Of a stretch of 9,790 bases of DNA, positions 1 to 5,554 are shown in pieces. This DNA comes from Alphaproteobacteria bacterium (GTDB lineage Bacteria > Pseudomonadota > Alphaproteobacteria > JABAAW01). The position numbers and the translations under genes are program-made. Position 1 is the first letter of the stretch. Every line of letters begins with the position of its first letter. The notes under the pieces are model-generated. The model was not told the origin of the DNA. It saw nothing but the letters and a program-made list of their open reading frames with translations, and did not search any database. The stretch covers positions 1-9,790 of the forward strand of contig JABAAA010000037.1 of the NCBI GenBank assembly GCA_014239005.1, read 5' to 3'.

Positions 1-14
1 ATGTCGTTCTTCCC

Positions 15-1019
15 ATGTCGCGTTTTTTCTCTCTTCTTCTCTGCGCTACGCTCCTCGCCCCTGCCTTCCTCGTAGCCCATTCTTCTGCCGACTCCGTCCC
101 GCGCGCGTGGCTGCAAGAATTTTCCAAGACCAATTTTGCCAAACGCTCGATCTCTCTGGATAGCGTCATCAGCGGCGGTCCGCCGCGCGATGCCATCGCC
201 CCGATCGATCGCCCGCGAATTCTGCCCCTCTCCTCCTCCGCGCCCGAAGTGTTGGCGATCAAGGATCGAGAACCCGTCCTCTCGCTCACCTTGGAAGGCT
301 TGTCGCGCACCTATCCGCTACGTTTTCTGATATGGCACGAGATCGTCAACGACACGCTCGGCGGCAAAAAGATTGCTGCCACCTTCTGCCCGCTGTGCAA
401 CGCGGCGATCGTCTTCGACGCTTCCGTCGACGGACGCGCGCTCACCTTTTCGACGACAGGCCGTCTCCGCAAGTCCGACTTGCTCATGTACGACCGTGAA
501 ACAGAAAGCTGGTGGCAGCAATTCTTGGGGGAAGCGGTCATCGGCAAGCTGACCGGCAAGAAGCTCAAAGTCCTCCCTTCGCAGCTGGAATCGTGGGGGC
601 AGTTCAAAAAAAGACATCCACAAGGCACGGTCGCCCTGCCGCCCAAGGGCTTCGCTCGCGCCTACGGAGAAAACCCCTACGCGCGCTACGATTCGCTGAA
701 ACGTCCCTTTCTCTATCAAGGCGCCTTGCCTGAGGGCATTCCCGCCTTGGCGAGGGTCGTCTCTTTGACGGACAGGAAACGCGCGATCGCCCTGACAAAG
801 CTGCGACGCGAAGGTAGCATGCGCTTGGGCGAGATCACTTTGGAATGGCGAAAAGGACAAGCCTCTGCGCTCGATCACCAAAAGGTCGAGCAAGGCAAGG
901 AGGTGGGCTCGGTCTATGCCTGGAAGAAGAAAGGAGGCAAGCGCGTGGCAGTGGTGTATTTTGTCGATTTCGCCTTCGCTTTCCACGCCTTCTTTCCCAA
1001 AAGCGTGATCGAAAAATGA
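15..1019 (+). CDS. Exported DUF3179-domain protein
   Basis: The 334-residue product begins with a basic-hydrophobic signal peptide (about residues 1-25), so it is probably exported. The rest matches the DUF3179 family. It has the Cys-Pro-Leu-Cys motif at 125-128 inside TFCPLCNAAIVFDA, then GRLRKSDLLMYDRETESWWQ (149-168), the NPYARYDS block (220-227) and a family-like end, FAFAFHAFFPK. No reaction is established for this family as far as I know; the CxxC pair suggests metal binding or redox, which is inference. The start at 15 is chosen because it gives a complete signal peptide. Only 14 bases precede it, with no visible Shine-Dalgarno sequence, so the promoter is outside the window. The stop lies 28 bp before the MFS gene, and the two probably form one transcript. 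The family call is strong; the function is unknown. Confidence 0.88.
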   Translation: MSRFFSLLLCATLLAPAFLVAHSSADSVPRAWLQEFSKTNFAKRSISLDSVISGGPPRDAIAPIDRPRILPLSSSAPEVLAIKDREPVLSLTLEGLSRTYPLRFLIWHEIVNDTLGGKKIAATFCPLCNAAIVFDASVDGRALTFSTTGRLRKSDLLMYDRETESWWQQFLGEAVIGKLTGKKLKVLPSQLESWGQFKKRHPQGTVALPPKGFARAYGENPYARYDSLKRPFLYQGALPEGIPALARVVSLTDRKRAIALTKLRREGSMRLGEITLEWRKGQASALDHQKVEQGKEVGSVYAWKKKGGKRVAVVYFVDFAFAFHAFFPKSVIEK

Positions 1020-1047
1020 ACGGAAAAACAAACAAACTTACAAGAAG

Positions 1048-2253
1048 ATGAACAAGCGAGCCTCTGTCGCCCGTTCGCGAGGCAATTTTTTGTTGCTGTT
1101 TCTGGGAGGGTACTTGCTTGCCATAGCCTACGGGGTCAGTTTTCTGATCCCGATGCTTGTTGCCGACAGAGGCGGCGACGAAGCTTTTGCCGGCGCGATC
1201 ATCTCGATGGCAACGATCGGCACGCTGACGTTCGTGACCTTTTCAGGGCACCTTGCCGATCGCTTGGGGTTGAGCCGATCGGTCGCCTTCTCCGCTTTTT
1301 TTCTTACCTTGTCGATGGCGGGATTTTTTGTCAATGGCGCGCTGGCATTGCCACTAGGCGTCGATCTGCTGGTCTCCGGCTTTCTGTTGGGCGTGGGCTG
1401 GGGCGTTTTTTATGTGTTGATACCCCTTGTCGTGGCGGTGCTTGTCAAGCCGACACAAAGGATTCGTTTTTTTGCTCTGCTATCGGGCTCGTTGATGGCG
1501 GGAATTGGCACGGGTCCTCTTGTCGGACGCGTGTTAAATTTGCTGAGCCTTCCTATCGAGAGTGCCTTTTTGGTGGCGTGTTTATGCTCTCTCATGGGCG
1601 GTGTGATCTGTTTTTGTGCAGATCGCAACTTGCGTAGGGGCAGGAATGTTGTTCCTCAAGTCACTCGAATATCGGTGCGCTCTGTCGGCAGGGTTTTTCG
1701 TTCGACGGCGTTGTATCCGATCGTCATGGTGGGGTTGGGAGGCTGTATTTTCGGCAGCCTGTCGAGTTTCCAAACGGTCTATGCCGAGAGCTTCGGGTTC
1801 GACTATTCGCTGTACTTTATAGGATTTACGCTTACGTCGATCGGCTCTCGCATGCTGTTGGCGGGCTACTGGACAGATAATTCTTCCTCGTTTGTTCTGC
1901 CTTCGGTGATCCTGTTGACTTCTTTGATCGTGCTTTCGCTTCTGATGTTTATCACCTTGACCGAGAATGTCTTGTGGTATGTCGTCTCGTCGATCGTTTG
2001 GGGAATTGGCTACGGGTTGAATTATGTTGTCATCAAGGGCTGGACTGCGAACGACGCTCCTGATGAATGGATGCAGCAAGCTTTGCTGTTGTTCGGCTTG
2101 TCGTATTTTTTGGGTGTGTTCGGCTTTCCGTTTGTGGCGGGTGTGTTGATCGTTTGGGGCGGAATTTTGGCGATGCTGTACGGGTTGTTGCTTCTTGCGC
2201 TGTTGAATGTGTGCGTAGGAATTGCGGGCATTGCGTTGCGACGAGCGCGGTGA
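1048..2253 (+). CDS. MFS transporter, 12 predicted membrane segments
   Basis: The 401-residue protein is almost wholly hydrophobic, with about twelve membrane segments in two halves of six, the usual size for the major facilitator superfamily. The MFS signature loop between helices 2 and 3 is present as SGHLADRLGLSRSV (residues 66-79). A basic central loop (about 190-216, with LRRGRN) separates the halves. It should be an inner-membrane secondary transporter; the substrate cannot be read from the sequence. The start at 1048 sits after a purine-rich AAGAAG that directly abuts the ATG, a poor Shine-Dalgarno spacing. The 28-bp gap after the DUF3179 gene suggests an operon with it, so transport linked to that exported protein is possible but unproven. 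Codons here favour T in third position (many TTG leucines), unlike the C-rich DUF3179 gene, which hints at a different history. Confidence 0.88.
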   Translation: MNKRASVARSRGNFLLLFLGGYLLAIAYGVSFLIPMLVADRGGDEAFAGAIISMATIGTLTFVTFSGHLADRLGLSRSVAFSAFFLTLSMAGFFVNGALALPLGVDLLVSGFLLGVGWGVFYVLIPLVVAVLVKPTQRIRFFALLSGSLMAGIGTGPLVGRVLNLLSLPIESAFLVACLCSLMGGVICFCADRNLRRGRNVVPQVTRISVRSVGRVFRSTALYPIVMVGLGGCIFGSLSSFQTVYAESFGFDYSLYFIGFTLTSIGSRMLLAGYWTDNSSSFVLPSVILLTSLIVLSLLMFITLTENVLWYVVSSIVWGIGYGLNYVVIKGWTANDAPDEWMQQALLLFGLSYFLGVFGFPFVAGVLIVWGGILAMLYGLLLLALLNVCVGIAGIALRRAR

Positions 2254-2330
2254 ACGATAGGGGCTTCGCACGAGGGACGGGGCGCGACGCATAGCATATC
2301 CTTGTCCCCTTCTCGCTCGGCAGCTCTTTC

Positions 2331-3296
2331 TCACTGTTGCAACCGCCTGATACAGCGTATCTCTCCCTCCACGCCCATAATGCGCGCGCGCGCCGCCACG
2401 ACGGATTCCTGCGACACAGCCATCGTCCCCGCGTTCGCGTGCAACAACATCTCTCCGTCTACCATCACCCCTACATGCCGATGCCAAAAGAGCAGATCGC
2501 CCCGCTCTAACATCGGCAAAGCATTTCCGCCTTTCCCCTTCCACGCCAACGCCTTGCCCAAAAGACGTTCCTGCGGCGCAGAATCCCTTGGCGATGCGAT
2601 GCCATGAACCCCCATCGATACTTGCAACAACGCCGAACAATCGATCCCCGCATAACATCCTCCTCCGTACAGATAGGGAACATGCAAAAACTTCGACGCC
2701 GTTTCCACCCAGTCGCGCCCGTTCGCTACGCCACACGCTGCCAGTGTCAAGATCTGATGCCGTTTCACAAAAACTCTTTCTGCGGCTTCTTCCTTCCCTC
2801 TCTTGTTCGCCTTCACGCGTAGCACGACAAAGCCTCTTCTCTCTCCTTCTTGCCCTTCTTGCCCTTCTTGCTCTTTTTGCTCTTCTTGCCCTTCTTGCCC
2901 TTGCGGCTCTTCGACGCGCAGGCGGCTACCCATCGGAAATGCGAACGCCGCCGCCGCCGTGTCCTTCGCCTCCTTGTAGCCGAGCGCGAGCGGCTCGACG
3001 ACGAGGCATGCGTTCGTGTTATCTCCGTCAAAGCTTGCTTTCGGAGCGAGGCTCGCCCTTTCGACATAGCCCTCGTAGCCGTCGATGCCTGAGCGAACAC
3101 GACACCATTCTCCTTCTTCCTCCCCTTCTCCTTTTCCTTCTCCTTTTCCTCCCTCTAGTCTTTTTTCCTTTTCGCTCTTGAGAGGGGTCACAGGCGTGCC
3201 AAAAAACATCTCTGTATCGATGGCAGCAAACGTCGAAGGCTGCCTACGGAGATAGACACGCTCGGAACAAACCTCCAGCTTATGCCTTTCTGTCAT
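2331..3296 (-). CDS. SH3-like / NlpC-P60 peptidoglycan endopeptidase
   Basis: This 321-residue protein is a predicted cysteine endopeptidase cutting stem peptides of peptidoglycan. The C-terminal NlpC/P60 domain (about 195-320) has the nucleophile Cys220 in GIDCSALLQ, His274 in WHRHVGVMVD and a third catalytic candidate, His286, in LLHANA. The N-terminal half reads as two bacterial SH3-like segments (about 8-86 and 95-182), each interrupted by a low-complexity insert: Lys/Glu/Gly-rich at 41-63 and Gly/Gln/Glu-rich at 130-153. Both inserts are encoded by short tandem DNA repeats. No signal peptide is visible, which is common in alphaproteobacterial members of this type. The ATG at 3296 follows GGAG with a 9-base spacer. 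It is the last gene of the minus-strand series, 69 bp after kdsA. Family assignment is strong; the SH3 boundaries are approximate. Confidence 0.88.
   Translation of the reverse strand: MTERHKLEVCSERVYLRRQPSTFAAIDTEMFFGTPVTPLKSEKEKRLEGGKGEGKGEGEEEGEWCRVRSGIDGYEGYVERASLAPKASFDGDNTNACLVVEPLALGYKEAKDTAAAAFAFPMGSRLRVEEPQGQEGQEEQKEQEGQEGQEGERRGFVVLRVKANKRGKEEAAERVFVKRHQILTLAACGVANGRDWVETASKFLHVPYLYGGGCYAGIDCSALLQVSMGVHGIASPRDSAPQERLLGKALAWKGKGGNALPMLERGDLLFWHRHVGVMVDGEMLLHANAGTMAVSQESVVAARARIMGVEGEIRCIRRLQQ
2846..2899 (-). repeat. Six 9-bp tandem repeats inside the NlpC/P60 gene
   Basis: Read on the plus strand, the unit is CTTCTTGCC. Six adjacent copies lie here, four exact and two changed (CTTCTTGCT, CTTTTTGCT). 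In the coding frame they give the Gly-Gln-Glu-rich insert in the second SH3-like segment, about residues 133-150. The unit is a multiple of three, so gain or loss of copies keeps the frame. Confidence 0.9.
3108..3156 (-). repeat. 49-nt pyrimidine tract with a 12-bp direct repeat
   Basis: The plus strand is unbroken C/T for 49 bases, so the coding strand is all purine. It contains CTTCTCCTTTTC twice in tandem (3125-3136 and 3137-3148). It encodes the Gly-Lys-Glu run in the first SH3-like segment. Purine-only coding tracts like this can form triplex DNA and slip during replication; that behaviour is inferred. Confidence 0.85.
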
Positions 3297-3324
3297 CGCG
3301 TATCGCTCCGATGTTGATGTTCAT

Positions 3325-3366
3325 AGAGACGCGTTGCCAGAGACGCGTTGACAGAGGCGCGTTGGC
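3325..3366. repeat. Three 14-bp tandem repeats between kdsA and the NlpC/P60 gene
   Basis: The plus-strand core AGAGACGCGTTG occurs at 3325-3336 and 3339-3350, and as AGAGGCGCGTTG at 3353-3364, each followed by two variable bases (period 14). The array begins immediately after the kdsA stop codon in the direction of transcription and fills most of the 69-bp gap. Each of the first two cores holds the palindrome ACGCGT. The unit is not a multiple of three, in keeping with a non-coding position. No function can be assigned. Confidence 0.88.
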
Positions 3367-4271
3367 TAGGACAATCCCTTTGCGACTTTATCCATCTCCA
3401 TCGCCACATCCAAGATGCGTCCCAAGTCCTTGATATGCAACATGTTACTGCCGTCGCTGATGGCAGCGTCAGGATCGCCATGCACCTCCAAGAACAGCCC
3501 TGCCACCCCGACAGCGCTCGCCGCGCGCACCAGTGATTCGATCGAGTCGCGATTTCCCATACTGACTCCCTCGCCTCCGCCCGGACGCTGCACGGCGTGC
3601 GTTGCGTCCATGACGATCGGTCGCCCGCTCTGCGCCATCTGCCACAAGCCCGCCATATCGACGACGAGACGATGATAACCGAAGCTCGTTCCGCGTTCGC
3701 ACAGCAACACGCCCGCTTCTCCTTCGCCCTCGACCTTTTCTGCCACATAAGCCATGTCTTGAGGCGCGAGGAATTGTCCCTTTTTCACATTCACCACCTT
3801 TCCCGCCGCTCCCGCTGCCAGCAACAAATCGGTCTGTCTGCACAAGAAGGCGGGAATTTGCAAAACATCGACCACCTTCGCCACCCGCTCGCAATGCCAA
3901 CACTCGTGCACATCGGTCATGGTGAGGATCCCTTTTTCGCGCAAGGCGGAAAATACTTCGAGCGCGGGCTCGAGTCCCATTCCTCGCTTCGATGCCAAAG
4001 ATGTTCGGTTCGCCTTGTCGAAAGAAGTTTTGTAGATCCACGGCAAGTTTCGCGCGTCGCAAATCTGTGCGATCGCCTGGCTAGTTTCCAATGCGTGCGC
4101 GTGGCTTTCCATCGCGCAAGGACCTGCGAGCAGGACGAAGGGACGGTCGTTGGCGAAGACGATTTTTCGCGCGCTGCTGCCTCCCTCGCCCTTGAGCACG
4201 ACTTGGCGAACGTTCTCGGCAGCGTAAGGGGGCAGGCGAGCGGCGTTATTTTCGGTCGAGCGATCTGTCAA
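3366..4271 (-). CDS. kdsA: 3-deoxy-8-phosphooctulonate (Kdo-8-P) synthase, metal-dependent class
   Basis: It condenses phosphoenolpyruvate with arabinose 5-phosphate to Kdo-8-phosphate in the cytoplasm, the committed step to the LPS core sugar Kdo. Recognisable blocks are AGPCAMES (49-56), YKTSFDKANRTS (80-91), TDVHE (119-123), LQIPAFLCRQTDLL (137-150), NVKKGQFLAP (161-170), ERGTSFGY (192-199) and DATHAVQRPGG (222-232). Cys52, His225, Glu262 and Asp273 match the four ligands of metal-dependent KdsA in identity and spacing; the metal-independent E. coli enzyme has Asn where Cys52 is. The start codon is TTG at 4271, supported by AGAAGGA seven bases upstream, which overlaps the end of the NlpD-like gene 13 bp away. 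About 35 residues precede the usual family start, so a later start cannot be excluded. Confidence 0.95.
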   Translation of the reverse strand: MTDRSTENNAARLPPYAAENVRQVVLKGEGGSSARKIVFANDRPFVLLAGPCAMESHAHALETSQAIAQICDARNLPWIYKTSFDKANRTSLASKRGMGLEPALEVFSALREKGILTMTDVHECWHCERVAKVVDVLQIPAFLCRQTDLLLAAGAAGKVVNVKKGQFLAPQDMAYVAEKVEGEGEAGVLLCERGTSFGYHRLVVDMAGLWQMAQSGRPIVMDATHAVQRPGGGEGVSMGNRDSIESLVRAASAVGVAGLFLEVHGDPDAAISDGSNMLHIKDLGRILDVAMEMDKVAKGLS

Positions 4272-4290
4272 GATTTCGTCCTTCTCAAGA
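4272..4290 (-). promoter_or_regulatory. Ribosome binding site of kdsA overlapping the upstream stop
   Basis: In the coding direction the end of the NlpD-like gene reads TGAGAAGGACGAAATC, followed by the TTG start of kdsA. The Shine-Dalgarno stretch GAGAAGGA starts inside the stop codon and leaves a 7-base spacer. It supports the TTG start and suggests that ribosomes finishing the upstream gene restart on kdsA. Confidence 0.6.
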
Positions 4291-5421
4291 CTTGGAGAAG
4301 TGTTTCAGGGGATCGACGGGTTTGGAGTTTCTTCTAAGTTCGAAATGCAACATGGCTTTGCGTGCGTCGCCCGAGCTTCCGACCTTTGCGATCGTCTGTC
4401 CTCGTTTGACGCGATCGCCTTTTTTGACGAGGTTTTGGCTGTTGTAGCCGTATGCGGTTAGGTATCCGTCGGCGTGTCGCACGAGGATCAGGTTGCCGAA
4501 TCCCTTGAGCGCAGAGCCGCTGTAGACGACGACGCCGTTCTCCGCTACTTTGACGATGCTGCCCTCCCTGGAGGCGATGTTGATACCGTTGTTGCGCTGT
4601 CCGAAGCTTTTTTCGCCGAAGCGACTGACCACCTTGCCTTGCAAAGGACGGAGGAAATCTTTGCGTTCGCGCTGCGGTGCTTTCGCCAGTTTCCGTCGTT
4701 TGGTGGAGCGTTGGGAAGAAGAGGCGGAGCTTGCTGTCTGTTGTCGGGCGGCTTCTTGAGTGGTGGCTTGAGCCGAAGCCGAGCCTTTTTGGACGATGAG
4801 CAGTTGTCCGATGTTGAGCTTGTTGGCGTTTCGGATTCGGTTGGTTCGTTTGAGGCTTTGTACTGATACGCCGTATTTTTTGGCGACGCTGTAGAGCGTT
4901 TCGCCCCTTTTGATGATGTGTCTTGTTTCGCTTGTGAAGTTTCCTGATCCTGAGCCTGTTCCTGATCCTGGGATGGCGAGTCTTTGTCCTACGGCGAGGC
5001 GGTTGGGATTGGAGATTCCGTTGAGACTAGCGAGATTGCTCAAGGAGGTTCCGTAGCGTCTTGCGATGGAGAGGAGGGTTTCTCCTTTTTTCACGATGTG
5101 GGTTCGCGTGCCTGCTGTCGTGGGCTGTTGTGGCTGATGCGTAACGGAGGGGGCGAGGGCGGCTTGGGATGTTGTGTTGCTGCCGACGATGTCGGAATCT
5201 CCGGGGACGAGCCCGCTCACCGAAGGGATGTTGGCATTACGCGGAAGTTGATATCGCTCGATGCGCTCGTCGGCGGAGACGGGGCGAAGGCGAACTTCCC
5301 CTCCATGTTGGCACGCAGCCAAGAAGATCGTTGGCAGCAGAATTGTTGCCAGCAGGCTCGTCGTAAGAAGGACGGGGATGGTTGCGGGGATGGTTGCGGG
5401 GAGGGTTGCGTAGCGGGGCAT
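4285..5421 (-). CDS. nlpD: NlpD-like lipoprotein: two LysM domains and a degenerate M23 domain
   Basis: The 378-residue product has a long hydrophobic signal ending in the lipobox LAAC (Cys37), so it is a predicted lipoprotein. Two LysM peptidoglycan-binding domains follow (about 108-151 and 168-211), joined by a Gly/Ser linker. A Gln/Ser/Lys-rich stretch leads to an M23/LytM domain (258-375). The zinc site is degraded: the HxGxD motif reads NNGIN (Asn277, Asn281), the catalytic YxH reads YGY (324-326), and HxH reads MLH with only His359 kept. It is therefore unlikely to cleave peptidoglycan; like E. coli NlpD it may activate an amidase at division (inference from the family). The ATG at 5421 is chosen because it gives a clean lipoprotein signal; a frame-open TTG at 5544 would add 41 repeat-encoded residues. 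The Shine-Dalgarno sequence is weak (AGAGAG). Confidence 0.87.
   Translation of the reverse strand: MPRYATLPATIPATIPVLLTTSLLATILLPTIFLAACQHGGEVRLRPVSADERIERYQLPRNANIPSVSGLVPGDSDIVGSNTTSQAALAPSVTHQPQQPTTAGTRTHIVKKGETLLSIARRYGTSLSNLASLNGISNPNRLAVGQRLAIPGSGTGSGSGNFTSETRHIIKRGETLYSVAKKYGVSVQSLKRTNRIRNANKLNIGQLLIVQKGSASAQATTQEAARQQTASSASSSQRSTKRRKLAKAPQRERKDFLRPLQGKVVSRFGEKSFGQRNNGINIASREGSIVKVAENGVVVYSGSALKGFGNLILVRHADGYLTAYGYNSQNLVKKGDRVKRGQTIAKVGSSGDARKAMLHFELRRNSKPVDPLKHFSKS
4943..4972 (-). repeat. Five hexamer repeats coding for the LysM linker
   Basis: The plus strand shows CCTGAT, CCTGAG, CCTGTT, CCTGAT, CCTGGG in a row. In the NlpD-like gene they encode the Gly-Ser-Gly-Thr-Gly-Ser linker between the two LysM domains. 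Flexible linkers of this sort tolerate changes in copy number. Confidence 0.75.
5374..5409 (-). repeat. Three 12-bp tandem repeats in the NlpD-like signal peptide
   Basis: The plus-strand unit GGGGATGGTTGC occurs exactly twice (5374-5385, 5386-5397) and once as GGGGAGGGTTGC (5398-5409). It encodes the successive Ala-Thr-(Leu/Ile)-Pro steps near the start of the signal peptide (residues 5-16). A tandem repeat inside a signal sequence is unusual. Confidence 0.85.
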
Positions 5422-5431
5422 GATGCTCTCT

Positions 5432-5460
5432 ATTGTAAAGAAGCGATGGGTTGCAAGCAA
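5432..5460 (-). promoter_or_regulatory. Weak candidate promoter just upstream of the NlpD-like gene
   Basis: In the coding direction TTGCTT (complement of 5455-5460) and TACAAT (complement of 5432-5437) are separated by 17 bases. TACAAT is one base from the consensus -10; TTGCTT matches only three of six -35 positions. Transcription would start almost at the ATG, giving a very short leader. It could let the envelope genes be expressed apart from serS, but chance occurrence is quite possible. Confidence 0.22.
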
Positions 5461-5480
5461 GGCAGCAAGCAAACGAGCAA

Positions 5481-5540
5481 GAAGTTCAAGACCAGGAAGT
5501 CCAAGACCAGGAAGTTCAAGACCAAGAAGTTCAAGACAAG
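5481..5540. repeat. Four 15-bp tandem repeats between serS and the NlpD-like gene
   Basis: The plus-strand unit is GAAGTTCAAGACCAG. Four adjacent copies (5481-5495, 5496-5510, 5511-5525, 5526-5540) differ by one or two bases each. They fill about half of the 133-bp gap between the serS stop and the NlpD-like start. A further GCAAG-rich stretch at 5451-5480 flanks them. The unit length keeps the minus-strand frame open back to a TTG at 5544, giving a Leu/Gly/Glu-rich hypothetical extension that I do not think is translated. Confidence 0.92.
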
Positions 5541-5554
5541 GCAATTTCCAAAAA

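Noticed and set aside
1016..1051. 11-codon frame bridging the DUF3179 stop and MFS start as a gene
   Set aside because: Too short to support as a coding gene; kept only as a possible coupling device in the findings.
2254..2330. Terminator between the convergent MFS and NlpC/P60 genes
   Set aside because: The 77-bp gap is the right place, but I found only imperfect pairing and no T tract on either strand.
1582..2736. Long open frame on the minus strand opposite the MFS gene
   Set aside because: Arg/Gln/His-rich composition without family motifs; it is the antisense shadow of the MFS gene and runs past its end into the NlpC/P60 gene.
3280..3324. 14-codon minus-strand frame overlapping the NlpC/P60 start
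   Set aside because: Short, without a ribosome site or recognisable content; expected by chance.
5422..5544. TTG start at 5544 for the NlpD-like protein
   Set aside because: It would put 41 repeat-coded Leu-rich residues ahead of a complete lipoprotein signal ending in LAAC; no ribosome site supports it.
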